Shown here: positions 1 to 8,633 of the stretch, piece by piece
Layout of the letters: the number at the start of each line of letters is the position of its first letter
Position numbering within the stretch: position 1 is the stretch's first letter
Source: Gynuella sunshinyii YC6258
Lineage (GTDB): Bacteria > Pseudomonadota > Gammaproteobacteria > Pseudomonadales > Natronospirillaceae
DNA length: 64,000 nucleotides
Reading direction: 5' to 3'
Assembly (NCBI RefSeq): GCF_000940805.1
Contig: NZ_CP007142.1
Coordinates: forward strand, 248,001-312,000
Position numbers and translations under genes: made by a program
The notes under the pieces: generated by a model
What the model saw: only the letters and a program-made list of their open reading frames with translations
Database searches by the model: none
What the model was told of the DNA's origin: nothing

Positions 1-725
1 TGGCCAAAGAACAATTCAAACATGAAATGCGGGACATGCTCAACAAGCACCTGACGCTTGCAAATCCACTGTTCAGGCATCTGATGGATGCCAACAATCC
101 CAATCCGGAACTGTTGAAGTTCACCACGCTTCAAGGCTACCAGCTGACCAAACACTTTCTGACTTATATCGAATACATTTATTTTTATTGCCCGATCGAA
201 AAACACAAACGCATCCTGTTGCACAACATGTATGAGGAGGAAACAGGGGCATTATCGCGCACCAAAAACCATGTTGAACTGCTACACGACTTCATTCGTG
301 CATTGGGCATTTCCGATGCCGAACGGGATGCCGCCACTCCGTTGCCCGCCACTCAGCAACTGATTGATTATCGCATGCACGCCTGCCAGAACCCGGAGCT
401 GTATCATATCGCAGCCGCGGCAGTACTGATTGCCAGCGAGGGGCAGAATCTGGAAACGCTGGGAGAAGAAGCCAGACACAGCATTCTTGGCCGGATCTAT
501 CAACTCAAAGAAGAAGATCTGCTGTTTTTTTCTGTCCACCAGAAAGAAGATGTCGGCCATGTCAAACAAGGGCTGGCACTGGTAACGGATCTCTGTATTA
601 CCGAGGAAATGCAACAACAGGCTCTGGCGGCCATCGAACGTACCTGCCAATACTTTTATGCCATGTATCAAGGTATTTACGAGCACTTAAAGCTGAATGA
701 ACTGGATCTGGAGCCAATACAGTGA
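1..725 (+). CDS. Heme-oxygenase-like diiron oxidase (PqqC/TenA/CADD superfamily), 5' end just outside window
   Basis: The frame is open from the first base. Bases 1-2 (tg) look like the end of an ATG one base outside the window, giving a start MAKEQFKHEM; the first ATG inside is at 27 (232 residues from there). The all-helical protein carries the ligand pattern of heme-oxygenase-like diiron oxidases. Counting from the ATG at 27, these are E71/E72, H82, E138 and the triad H171-D175-H178 (motif HQKEDVGH), closely matching the spacing in chlamydial CADD. Family members do oxygen-dependent C-C or C-N cleavage or self-sacrificing para-aminobenzoate synthesis; the substrate here is unknown. The stop overlaps the GTG start of the following MFS gene by 4 bp, so the two are translationally coupled. 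That suggests an enzyme plus exporter or importer of its small-molecule substrate or product. Superfamily call is firm; function is inference. Confidence 0.82.
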   Translation, partial: AKEQFKHEMRDMLNKHLTLANPLFRHLMDANNPNPELLKFTTLQGYQLTKHFLTYIEYIYFYCPIEKHKRILLHNMYEEETGALSRTKNHVELLHDFIRALGISDAERDAATPLPATQQLIDYRMHACQNPELYHIAAAAVLIASEGQNLETLGEEARHSILGRIYQLKEEDLLFFSVHQKEDVGHVKQGLALVTDLCITEEMQQQALAAIERTCQYFYAMYQGIYEHLKLNELDLEPIQ

Positions 726-1960
726 ACCTGTCCCGATACCAACTGACTCTGGCAATTCTGGTTGGGGTTCTGGTTACTTTTTTGGCCTCAGCAATTAAAG
801 GCAGTTATCAGGTTTATTTTGTCGATCTGACGGAACTGTATGGCCGCAGCCGAGGCACTTTTGCCCTGACTGGTGCAATTTTTGGTCTGACTATCGGATT
901 GATGTCGCCGCTCGTTGGCTGGATATGTGACCGGTATGGCGCAATACAAACCATTCTATCGGGCGCGGTGGCAACGGTGCTGGTGTATTTCCTGCTCGGC
1001 TTTATGCAGTCTTACTTTCTGTTTTTGGTACTTTACGGTTTGATCGCGGCTTATGCTCTGACTGCCATGACTTTCGTACCACTTGGTTTGTTGGTTGACA
1101 GAATATTCGAACAACAACATAAAGGGCTGGCATTCGCTGCAATTACCAATGGTACTGCCATTGGCTTTATGGTCTTGTCACCTTTGTGGGTATGGCTAAA
1201 TGGTTTTGTCAGTTGGAGTATTGTCTGTCTCGCCATCGGCACTGTTTTTCTGGTCATCGTAATTCCCGCACTCCTGCTGCTCAACCGGGCTTTGCCTGAT
1301 ATCGTCGCAACACCTTCAGAAAAACAGCTGACACCAGGTTTATCGTTGCATCGGCAAATCACAGGTACCGCTTTTCTCCTGCTGGCAATCTCGTTCGCGG
1401 GGTGTGGCTCCTCCATGGCCTTTATCGATGTGCATCTTGTTCCGGCCATGCAGCATAGCCTTGATGGCAGTGAGAACCATCGCGAAACCATTGCCTCTAC
1501 CTTAAGTCTGCTCGGCATGGCGGAGTTGCTGGGAGCCTTGGGGGTCGGATGGTTGTTGCGGTTTCTGAAACCCGGGTTATTTCTCGCGTTTTTGTATGGC
1601 ATCAGAGCCCTGTCACTGGTATTGATCACTAATACCCAATCGCCATCGACGTTTATTGTCTTTGGAATCATCTTTGGCCTTAGTTATATGGGTACAGTGA
1701 TTATCACATCGCTTATGTGTCTGAGTATTTTTGGAGCACAGGTCAAAGGCAAAATTTTTGGATTTTTATTCACCATTCATCAGTTGTCGGTCTTTATAAC
1801 CGTTTGGGCCGGAGGTGTCATATTTGACTTGACCCAAAGTTATCAATGGGTCACTTTGTTCGTAGCCGGTATGTGCGTTGTATCTGTATTCGCCGCATTG
1901 ATTCTGCAAACTCAGCAGAAAAAAGAAGCTGCCATCTATCAGCAGAGTCTTAACAGCTGA
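722..1960 (+). CDS. MFS transporter
   Basis: A 412-residue, 12-helix major facilitator protein with a GTG start inside the stop of the previous gene (GTGA overlap). Helix 1 starts almost at the N terminus. The loop between helices 2 and 3 shows the MFS signature as GWICDRYG (near residue 65). The central hydrophilic loop (about 190-210) and the second half follow the usual 6+6 plan. The overall look resembles the oxalate/formate or monocarboxylate-type MFS group, but I cannot assign a substrate. Coupling to the diiron oxidase gene argues that it moves that enzyme's substrate or product. No terminator with a T-run is evident straight after the gene. Confidence 0.85.
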   Translation: MNLSRYQLTLAILVGVLVTFLASAIKGSYQVYFVDLTELYGRSRGTFALTGAIFGLTIGLMSPLVGWICDRYGAIQTILSGAVATVLVYFLLGFMQSYFLFLVLYGLIAAYALTAMTFVPLGLLVDRIFEQQHKGLAFAAITNGTAIGFMVLSPLWVWLNGFVSWSIVCLAIGTVFLVIVIPALLLLNRALPDIVATPSEKQLTPGLSLHRQITGTAFLLLAISFAGCGSSMAFIDVHLVPAMQHSLDGSENHRETIASTLSLLGMAELLGALGVGWLLRFLKPGLFLAFLYGIRALSLVLITNTQSPSTFIVFGIIFGLSYMGTVIITSLMCLSIFGAQVKGKIFGFLFTIHQLSVFITVWAGGVIFDLTQSYQWVTLFVAGMCVVSVFAALILQTQQKKEAAIYQQSLNS

Positions 1961-2092
1961 TAAGCACATCCATGATCCAACAACACACCGCCAGCAAACG
2001 AAAGATGACAGAACAATAATAAACGGGAACCTCTGGTCCAGACAGCGTTAATGCTGACAAGGAAGCGCCACTCAAAAAACCGCAGTCAGTGT

Positions 2093-2331
2093 GCCCTATT
2101 GGGCATTACCTGGGTAAACAGGGTTTTGAGAGGTTGCGTGAATATACAAACCGATCACTCTCAAAGTGCCCATAAGAGTTCATTTGCGCTTTGAGTCTGA
2201 TAACACTCGAACAATCCATTGTTCTTTTATCAGGATGATGCAGCTGGTAGAAACAGGGACACGCCTGTTTCCGCCAGCGGCAAAAATTACGTAAACAGGT
2301 AATATTCGTTAGGGTCCAAGACCTAAGGGAG
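2093..2331 (+). promoter_or_regulatory. Structured 5' leader of metZ (series of hairpins)
   Basis: The 377-base gap before metZ holds no credible gene but several inverted repeats. These are TGCCC/GGGCA at 2093-2106; CTCAAAG (2160-2166) with CTTTGAG (2189-2195); GAACAAT/ATTGTTC at 2209-2224 followed by TTTTAT, like a weak terminator; GAAACAGG/CCTGTTTC at 2250-2271; and TTAGG-GTC/GACCTAA at 2309-2326, which ends at the ribosome site AGGGAG (2326-2331), seven bases before the metZ ATG. Leader RNAs and SAM-responsive elements are common before methionine genes. I do not recognise a known riboswitch consensus here, including SAM-II, which is found before metZ in other bacteria. The repeats are seen; regulatory function is inferred. 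Confidence 0.45.
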
Positions 2332-2337
2332 TCTGTT

Positions 2338-3525
2338 ATGAAATACGTTACTGAAGCGGTACACGCATCCAAAACCTATCTGGAAGACATGCATTCTGAA
2401 GCCATCGCGATGACCTCCGCTTATGACTTTGCTTCTGCCGAAGAAGCTGCCCAACGGTTTTCGGGGACTCAGACTGGCAACGTCTACAGCCGATTCACCA
2501 ATCCGGGAGTGGAGCTTTTTGAACACCGCCTGGCCGCACTCGAAGGCACCGAGGCCGCGCTGGGAGTCGCGTCCGGCATGGGTGCTTATCTGTTGCTCGG
2601 ACTCACATTTCTGCGGCAGGGTGATCATGTCCTGCTGGCCAGCGGTATATTTGGCACCACGACCCATTTGTTCAAAAACATTTTTGGTCAGTTTGGTATC
2701 ACAACCACAACAATTGCGGCATCAGATCTCAATGCCTGGTCTGACCATATGACCCCACACACCCGGATGGTGATTGTCGAAACTCCCACCAATCCATTAA
2801 TGGAGATTGCAAATCTCAGGCAACTGGCTGACATCGCCAGGAAGAATAATGCGCTGTTTGTCGTCGACAACACTCTGCTGACTCCAGTGTTTCAGCGCCC
2901 GATTGAGTTTGGTGCAGATATCGTATTGCATTCCGCTGGCAAATTTCTGGATGGCCAGGGACGTTGTGTCGCCGGAGCGCTGGCCGGGAGACAGGAGCAC
3001 ATTGATCGGCTCAGACTGTGCCTCAGAACCACCGGGGTCAATATGAGCCCGTTCAATGCATGGATTTTGAGTAAGGGGCTGGAAACCCTTAAGGCAAGAA
3101 TGCTGCTGCATGAACACAACAGCCTGCAGATCTACCAGTGGTTAAAAAATCATCCAGCCGTTGAGCAGGTCATCTCGACATTCGACGAAAATCATCCGGA
3201 TGCCTCGTTAATTGCCTCACAACAGAAAGGACACTGTCCGATTATTTCTTTTCGACTGAATGCGGATCAGGCCGGTACCCTGGCCTTTATTGATCGCTTA
3301 GGCCTGATTAAGCGCTGTACCAACATTGGTGATGCCCAGACCATGATTACTCATCCGGCGACTACCACACACTGTCGTTATCCTGCCGAAGAAAGGAATC
3401 TTTTTGGCATATCGGATAATCTGTTGCGTATATGTATTGGCCTTGAGGAACCTGAAGATGTGATTGAGGATCTGGCTCAGGCCATGTCTCCCACTCATCC
3501 TCAATCGACACTCAGAGTCGGTTAA
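2338..3525 (+). CDS. metZ: O-succinylhomoserine sulfhydrylase
   Basis: 395 residues, the size of the Cys/Met-metabolism PLP-dependent (CGS-like) enzymes. It makes homocysteine directly from O-succinylhomoserine and sulfide in the cytoplasm, for methionine synthesis. Family features include NVYSRFTNPG near 48-57 (phosphate and PLP contacts from the neighbouring subunit), the glycine-rich SGMGAY segment near 79, VDNTL near 176, and the PLP lysine K202 in HSAGKFLDGQG. The phrase FLDGQGRCVAGA is typical of MetZ rather than MetB or MetC. The ATG follows AGGGAG at 7-base spacing. The transcription unit is single, with a long hairpin-rich leader upstream and a convergent regulator downstream. Methionine gamma-lyase is the main alternative, and less likely. 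Confidence 0.9.
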   Translation: MKYVTEAVHASKTYLEDMHSEAIAMTSAYDFASAEEAAQRFSGTQTGNVYSRFTNPGVELFEHRLAALEGTEAALGVASGMGAYLLLGLTFLRQGDHVLLASGIFGTTTHLFKNIFGQFGITTTTIAASDLNAWSDHMTPHTRMVIVETPTNPLMEIANLRQLADIARKNNALFVVDNTLLTPVFQRPIEFGADIVLHSAGKFLDGQGRCVAGALAGRQEHIDRLRLCLRTTGVNMSPFNAWILSKGLETLKARMLLHEHNSLQIYQWLKNHPAVEQVISTFDENHPDASLIASQQKGHCPIISFRLNADQAGTLAFIDRLGLIKRCTNIGDAQTMITHPATTTHCRYPAEERNLFGISDNLLRICIGLEEPEDVIEDLAQAMSPTHPQSTLRVG

Positions 3526-3528
3526 CAA

Positions 3529-3614
3529 CCAGCGTTGCCACGGCAACCACGCTGGCGGTATCGGATCAATGCTAAGCGATGAAGGCGTCTGCTTTGTCAG
3601 TCGCCTTTTTATTT
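3529..3614 (+). terminator. metZ terminator region
   Basis: Just after the metZ stop a compact hairpin, CCAGCGT (3529-3535) with ACGCTGG (3549-3555), encloses TGCC/GGCA. A second stem, AAGGCG (3582-3587) with CGCCTT (3602-3607), runs straight into TTTTT. The second lies inside the 3' end of the convergent regulator gene, so the last codons of that gene double as the metZ terminator. Confidence 0.6.
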
Positions 3615-4552
3615 CCTGGAAGCCCACCATAGCGTTTTTTCCAGGCATCCCTGAAAGACGAAGGGTTTGGAAATCCGGCCAGATGTGCGGCCTGCTCCAC
3701 TCCCATCCCATTTTCCAGCAGCTGTCGCGCCTCTTCCAGTCTCAGACTGGCAATATAGTCGCGTACCGTAATATCTGTGTGTTCTTTGAATATTCGCTGC
3801 ATATGACGCTGGGAAACCCGGTGCAGATGACACACATCTGCAATATTCAGCGATTCACGAAAATGCTCACAAATGTAGTCCTGCACGGCATGTACCAACG
3901 GACTGATGTGGTTGCGATACTTGAGATGATCAGAAATCTGTTTGTCATTCGCCATCCGTCGGCGATGAACCACCAGCTCACGAGCCACTTCGACAGAAGT
4001 ATGGGTTGATGCAAGTTGACTGATCAGATACAGCGTTGTATCAATCCCGGCCGTGACACCCGCACTGGTATAAATATTATCGGAACGGACGAATATCCGG
4101 TCTGTCAGTACATGGGTTTCCGGAAACTGTTGCGCCAGCTCGGTGGTCAGGCTGTGGTGAGTCGTCACTTCCTTACCATCCACCAGCCCTGCTTTGGCTA
4201 ACATAAATGCACCGGTACAAATACCGACAACCAGAGTGTCCTCACGTATGGCCTGCCTCAACCACTCGATGCTCCTGGCAGACTCCTGATCGGAGTATAT
4301 GTTTGGCTCGTATTTGGAGGCACAGACGAAGATGACAGAGCGCTCCGGCAGCTCGATCGGCGGTTCCAGAATGTTGGTCAGATCGAGCCCCTGATGACTA
4401 TGTACCGTCCGCGAGAAACCGACGAAATAGATTTTAAACAATGGAGTTTGCTTGTTTGCCTCATGTAGAGCCTGACAGGGCCCAGCAATATCTAGCAAAT
4501 GCATGCCATGATTGATCAGAAAAAAAATACTGTAGCGTTTTTCAATACTCAC
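3572..4552 (-). CDS. GlxA-family transcriptional regulator (DJ-1/PfpI domain plus AraC helix-turn-helix)
   Basis: 326 residues. Residues 5-185 form a class I glutamine-amidotransferase-like (DJ-1/PfpI) sensor domain with the nucleophile-elbow motif GICTGAF (C112). Residues 215-310 are an AraC/XylS double helix-turn-helix ending in AGFPNPSSFRDAWKKRYG. Relatives such as GbdR, CdhR and ArgR control use of betaine, carnitine or arginine; the inducer here is not apparent. It is divergent from aceK, with a palindrome between them, and convergent with metZ, whose terminator overlaps its 3' end. No catabolic operon lies beside it, so its targets may be elsewhere. Confidence 0.87.
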   Translation of the reverse strand: MSIEKRYSIFFLINHGMHLLDIAGPCQALHEANKQTPLFKIYFVGFSRTVHSHQGLDLTNILEPPIELPERSVIFVCASKYEPNIYSDQESARSIEWLRQAIREDTLVVGICTGAFMLAKAGLVDGKEVTTHHSLTTELAQQFPETHVLTDRIFVRSDNIYTSAGVTAGIDTTLYLISQLASTHTSVEVARELVVHRRRMANDKQISDHLKYRNHISPLVHAVQDYICEHFRESLNIADVCHLHRVSQRHMQRIFKEHTDITVRDYIASLRLEEARQLLENGMGVEQAAHLAGFPNPSSFRDAWKKRYGGLPGNKKATDKADAFIA

Positions 4553-4710
4553 GGAGAACCTCGAGGCTTAATTCTTGCTGGAAATCATGTCTCAGTGCAC
4601 CCAACTGCAGCTTGGCAGCACTCCTACTCCAACCGTGTGAAACAACTTCTCCTGTTTCACCGACAATCCAGAAATTTGATAAAAAGTGATCCTCACTCCC
4701 GCCCATGATA

Positions 4711-4733
4711 ATTTACGATCATTATCTGTAAAT
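4711..4733. promoter_or_regulatory. Inverted repeat between glxA-type regulator and aceK
   Basis: ATTTAC (4711-4716) and GTAAAT (4728-4733) are perfect arms with an 11-base spacer. They lie in the 270-base divergent region, about 160 bases before the regulator ATG and 90 before aceK. This could be an operator for the neighbouring regulator or another factor; not demonstrated. Confidence 0.3.
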
Positions 4734-4822
4734 ATCAGAACCAACTGTTACTATTTTGTGCACTTGGCACCATCAGTATCAACAATAATAAAATCTTACT
4801 GCAGTTTCGGATAAATGGTCAT

Positions 4823-6544
4823 ATGAACAATGCATATCTTCTGGCAGAACTCTTAGTTAAAGAATTCGATATTCACTATGGCAACTTTACCCGCTATAAC
4901 CAGCAGGCCCGAATGCTTTTTGAAACAGCTGATTGGGCCGCCGTACAACAAGCCCATAAAGAACGTATTGCACTTTACGATCGCAGAGTCAACGAAGCGA
5001 TCACGAAAATCCGTACAGAAGTCAATCCCTCCTGGCTAAGCGAGCCACACTGGCATGATGTGAAAAATCATTACCAGCAAATATTGCTTACTCACCCCCA
5101 GCCTGACCTGGCGGAAACATTCTATAATTCAGTGTACTGTCGACTGTTTGAGCGATTTTATTATCATAACCAAAATATATTCGTAGAGACCAATACCGCC
5201 TGGCAATACTACAGCCCTCCAGAGCAACTATATCAACGGTATACTATCGAAGGCGGTCTGAAAGCCACGCTCAGAAATATTCTCCAGAACCTCGAATTCA
5301 CTCTGCCGTTTGAAGATATAAGCCGTGATATCAATCACCTGCTTAAAGTTTTCCGGCAATCCACCTCCATTCCATCCACCGAGTTGCATAATTTTACCAT
5401 CGATATCCTGGTACCGGTCTTCTACCGAAACAAAGGCGCATATGTGGTTGGTCGGCTCAACTATAACGAGACCGAAAGTCCGTTTGTTGTTCCCATACTC
5501 AATACTGAAAAAGGCAGCATATATGCAGATACTCTGTTACTGAATAACGATGACATGGCGGTTGTTTTTGGTTTCGCCAGGTCCTATTTTTTTGTCAACA
5601 CCCAGTCGCCACTGGCACTGGTTAACTTCCTGCTCAGACTGATGCCACATAAGTCCCGGGCTGAGCTGTATACCGCAATCGGGTTACAAAAGGCTGGAAA
5701 AACCGAATTTTATCGCGCTTTTTTACATCACCTGGAGCACTCCACCGACCTTTTTATCAGCGCTCCAGGCATCAAAGGGATGGTGATGGAAGTGTTTACT
5801 CTGCCGTCATTTCCTTATGTATTTAAAGTTATCAAGGACAAATTCGCTCCTCAAAAAGATCTGACCAGAGACGTTGTCATACAGAAATATCAGTTAGTCA
5901 AAGAACATGATCGGGTGGGCCGTATGTCTGATGCCTGGGAATATTCCCAGGTTGCCTTTCCCAAACACAGGTTTTCATCAGAACTATATGATGAGCTGAA
6001 GAAGACGATTCCATCGAGCCTCAGCGAGGATGCCGATGGTGACCGGATTGTGATCAAACATTGCTATATAGAGCGACGCATGACTCCCTTGAATCTCTAT
6101 CTGGAAACCGCTACCAACGATGAACGGGAAAATATCCTCAAGGATTACGGTAAAGCCATTCGGGAACTGGCTGCCGCTAATATTTTTCCGGGCGACATGC
6201 TACTGAAAAATTTCGGCGTGACCCGTCACCAGCGAGTCATTTTTTACGACTTCGATGAAATCTGTTACACCACTGAATGTAACTTTCGACATATTCCACC
6301 GCCTCGCTATCCAGAAGACGAAATGGCCGCAGAACCCTGGTATTCAGTCGCACCCCTGGATGTTTTTCCTGAAGAGTTTCCGGTCTTTTTATTTAACGAT
6401 GTCGCCACGCGTCAACTATTCGTGCGGCATCATGGCGATTTGATACAACCGGAGTTCTGGCAAAAATGCCAGCAGAATATCGCGCATGGCGTGTATGAAA
6501 ATGTATTTCCATACAACGAAGCATTAACTAACCCCAGGACCTGA
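4823..6544 (+). CDS. aceK: Isocitrate dehydrogenase kinase/phosphatase
   Basis: 573 residues against 578 in E. coli. AceK phosphorylates and dephosphorylates isocitrate dehydrogenase, switching carbon between the TCA cycle and the glyoxylate bypass. The N-terminal half is the AceK regulatory domain. The C-terminal kinase-like fold shows the beta-strand lysine in FPYVFKVIKDKF (about K335), the catalytic-loop Asp in GDMLLKNFGV (about D458) and the metal-binding DFDE (about D476), all within a residue or so of E. coli positions. In enterics aceK follows aceB-aceA, but here it stands alone, next to no glyoxylate-cycle gene. No strong ribosome-binding site precedes the ATG, so the start is less sure than the gene. 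Confidence 0.95.
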   Translation: MNNAYLLAELLVKEFDIHYGNFTRYNQQARMLFETADWAAVQQAHKERIALYDRRVNEAITKIRTEVNPSWLSEPHWHDVKNHYQQILLTHPQPDLAETFYNSVYCRLFERFYYHNQNIFVETNTAWQYYSPPEQLYQRYTIEGGLKATLRNILQNLEFTLPFEDISRDINHLLKVFRQSTSIPSTELHNFTIDILVPVFYRNKGAYVVGRLNYNETESPFVVPILNTEKGSIYADTLLLNNDDMAVVFGFARSYFFVNTQSPLALVNFLLRLMPHKSRAELYTAIGLQKAGKTEFYRAFLHHLEHSTDLFISAPGIKGMVMEVFTLPSFPYVFKVIKDKFAPQKDLTRDVVIQKYQLVKEHDRVGRMSDAWEYSQVAFPKHRFSSELYDELKKTIPSSLSEDADGDRIVIKHCYIERRMTPLNLYLETATNDERENILKDYGKAIRELAAANIFPGDMLLKNFGVTRHQRVIFYDFDEICYTTECNFRHIPPPRYPEDEMAAEPWYSVAPLDVFPEEFPVFLFNDVATRQLFVRHHGDLIQPEFWQKCQQNIAHGVYENVFPYNEALTNPRT

Positions 6545-6757
6545 ACTGATCACCGAACACCCAAAATATCGCGCCTGCATTATTCTGTGGCGCTAAAATG
6601 CCGATTGTTTCGTTTAGGTGCAAGCCTCGCGTTGTAGTTGTCATTTAACGGGTGTGCTGACCCATCATGCCGCCGTGAACCCGGAACCAGGGTAAAATTA
6701 TCGTTGGTGTGTATATTGCTTTGACTGGCGCTAACATTGCAATAAGCAGGGGTCATC

Positions 6758-7102
6758 ATGTTATATAGCAAACCCATGATAGAACTGGTGTATGAAATTC
6801 GCCGACGGGTGCCTTCACACCTGAAACCAGACATCAAGCTGGCCAACCCTGATCTGCTGGATGAGTTACTGCTGTACTATCAGAAAGACGCAGATACCAT
6901 CGTCAAAGCATTGATCAAAGAGCTGATGCAACTGGCTGGCGATCCATGGACAGATCTGTTGACTTCTCAAGAATCATCAAGTGACCAATATGTCACCAAA
7001 ACCTATCGAGGAGCGCTGATGCTGGAACCACGCAAAGCCGGTACAGAAGAAAAGAGTCGCAGTTCCAGAAAAATGTATCGGGGACAAATGGTTTCCGGAT
7101 AA
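6758..7102 (+). CDS. Conserved-looking hypothetical protein, 114 residues
   Basis: I do not recognise a named family. The gene has an AGGGG ribosome site about 8 bases before the ATG, and gene-like composition. The N-terminal two thirds is a helical acidic segment (IELVYEIRRRVP, then LLDELLLYYQKDADTIVKAL). The C-terminal 45 residues are polar and basic and contain the near-repeat YRGALM / MYRGQMV, at residues about 83-88 and 107-112. No signal peptide or membrane helix is visible, so it is probably cytosolic. Its last codons sit in a 20-bp palindrome. The biotin importer genes follow about 55-110 bases downstream on the same strand, but nothing ties it to biotin. Confidence 0.6.
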   Translation: MLYSKPMIELVYEIRRRVPSHLKPDIKLANPDLLDELLLYYQKDADTIVKALIKELMQLAGDPWTDLLTSQESSSDQYVTKTYRGALMLEPRKAGTEEKSRSSRKMYRGQMVSG

Positions 7103-7112
7103 TTATCCGGAA
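7093..7112. promoter_or_regulatory. Perfect 20-bp palindrome at the stop codon before bioM
   Basis: TTCCGGATAA is followed directly by its reverse complement TTATCCGGAA, with no spacer; the stop codon of the preceding gene lies inside it. There is no T-run after it, so it is a poor intrinsic terminator. It could be a dyad operator for the bioMNY operon or an RNA-stabilising hairpin. It does not match the BirA, BioQ or BioR consensus sites as I know them. Confidence 0.4.
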
Positions 7113-7209
7113 CCAGCTGTCAGAGTTACCTGCCCGGCTTATTCCCAATAGCCGCCTGTTGGACAGATTTGTTATTATCCCGCCTTTCTTAAATTTGGAT
7201 ATTTCCGAT

Positions 7210-7914
7210 TTGCAAGATCATATTTCTCTAACCGATGTGTGCCTGGAACGGGACGGCATCACTGTCCTCAATAATATCAACTTACATCTGACAGAAGCAC
7301 GAATCGCCCTGATTGGTAGCAATGGTTCCGGAAAAAGCTCACTGGCACGGCTGCTTAATGGATTGCTACAGGCCACCGCCGGCACCATTTCCGTTTGTGG
7401 AGAAGATCCGAAGAAAGGAATCGAAGCCATGCACCGCCGGGTTGGATTCATTTTCCAGAATCCGGATCACCAGCTGATATTTCCCACGGTGCTGGAGGAA
7501 CTCAGCTTTGGTCTGATGAATATAGGCAAAACCCGCCGGCAAGCACATGATCAAGCCATGAGTTTACTGAGGCAACATGATCATGAAGAGTGGGCCAATA
7601 TGTCAGTACATGCTCTTTCAGAAGGTCAAAAGCAGCTTGTATGTATTTTTGCCGTTTTATTGATGGAACCAAAACTGCTGATTCTCGATGAACCTTTTTC
7701 TGCCCTGGACCTGTTAATCAAAAAGCAGCTGTTGAGAATACTTGACCAACAAGCTCCGCAGATGTTGATGATCAGTCATGATCTCGACGCAATATATCAT
7801 TTTGACCGGGTCATCTGGCTGGAGCACGGGCGAGTTCGTGAAGACGGGCCGGCGCCAGCAGTTATCGATCATTACCGGCAATGGGTGGCTTCACAACTGG
7901 AGAATCATCCGTGA
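7210..7914 (+). CDS. bioM: ECF biotin transporter ATP-binding subunit BioM
   Basis: An ATPase of the energy-coupling-factor type that powers biotin uptake with BioN and BioY at the inner membrane. It shows Walker A GSNGSGKSS, a Q-loop in FIFQNPDHQL, signature LSEGQKQLV and Walker B LLILDEPF followed by SALD. The group-typical FQNPDHQLIFPTV segment is present. The start is uncertain. TTG at 7210 (MQDHISLTDV) gives 234 residues, normal for the family; a TTG at 7159 would add 17 residues that do not look like the family; neither has a strong ribosome site. The stop overlaps the probable GTG of bioN by 4 bp. Family certain; biotin specificity rests on bioY downstream. Confidence 0.88.
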   Translation: MQDHISLTDVCLERDGITVLNNINLHLTEARIALIGSNGSGKSSLARLLNGLLQATAGTISVCGEDPKKGIEAMHRRVGFIFQNPDHQLIFPTVLEELSFGLMNIGKTRRQAHDQAMSLLRQHDHEEWANMSVHALSEGQKQLVCIFAVLLMEPKLLILDEPFSALDLLIKKQLLRILDQQAPQMLMISHDLDAIYHFDRVIWLEHGRVREDGPAPAVIDHYRQWVASQLENHP

Positions 7915-8525
7915 TCAGCCTGTATCGCCACCAACCATCCTGGCTGCACCGGATTCCAACAGGTGTCAAAATCATGCTGCTGCTATTAAGCAGCGTGTTA
8001 CTGTTTCCTGTCCAGCAAAGCTGGATTCAAGTTGCGGTATTAGCGTTGATCATTGCATCCTACGCCAGTCTTGGCACACGGGGCCTGAACCACATCAGCG
8101 TACTCAGACCCATGCAATGGCTGCTGGTGGCAATTTTCATGCTACAGTGGTGGACAACCGGACCAAACGCCGCGACGGCCTTGATTGTTCGCATGATCAA
8201 TATGATCCTGCTGGCCAATCTGGTTACTCTGACAACTCGTATGGAGGACATGATTGCCACCATAAGTCCGTGTTTCATACCGCTCAAGATTTTCGGTATA
8301 CAACCGGACAGAATTGCATTTGCAATCAGTCTGTTCATACGTTTTGTGCCGGTACTGATGGCGACCATGAATACTCTGGGTGAAGCCTGGAAAGTCCGGG
8401 GTGGTGGTTATCAGCGCTGGAGACTGATTATCCCGATGATGTTAATTACGTTGAAGATGTCAGACACGGTGGCAGAAGCCATAGCGGCCCGCGGTGGCAT
8501 CTCACCGGATACCAAAAACCATTGA
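7911..8525 (+). CDS. bioN: ECF biotin transporter transmembrane subunit BioN
   Basis: The energy-coupling T-component (CbiQ/EcfT family), about 204 residues from the GTG at 7911, which overlaps the bioM stop as GTGA. An in-frame ATG at 7881 inside bioM is less likely. Four or five hydrophobic helices are visible. Near the C terminus is the coupling-helix signature EAWKVRGGGYQRW and, at the end, EAIAARGG, the two Ala-Arg-Gly-type motifs that grip the ATPase in this family. It forms the importer with BioM and the substrate-binding BioY. Confidence 0.87.
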   Translation: MISLYRHQPSWLHRIPTGVKIMLLLLSSVLLFPVQQSWIQVAVLALIIASYASLGTRGLNHISVLRPMQWLLVAIFMLQWWTTGPNAATALIVRMINMILLANLVTLTTRMEDMIATISPCFIPLKIFGIQPDRIAFAISLFIRFVPVLMATMNTLGEAWKVRGGGYQRWRLIIPMMLITLKMSDTVAEAIAARGGISPDTKNH

Positions 8526-8633
8526 AAGCTGGAAGTGATAACCATCACAACCAGTCTGGTTTTGTGACTCGATCATGGCATTTCTGGTCGTAACAGCCTG
8601 AACATAGAAGAAGACAACCATCAACACAGGTAT

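Noticed and set aside
2209-2337. SAM-II riboswitch before metZ
   Set aside because: The consensus pseudoknot elements as I know them are not found; only plain hairpins are visible.
7103-7210. BirA-, BioQ- or BioR-type operator before bioM
   Set aside because: No TTGTAAACC/GGTTtACAA, TGAAC or TTATAGATAA-like pairs found at the promoter.
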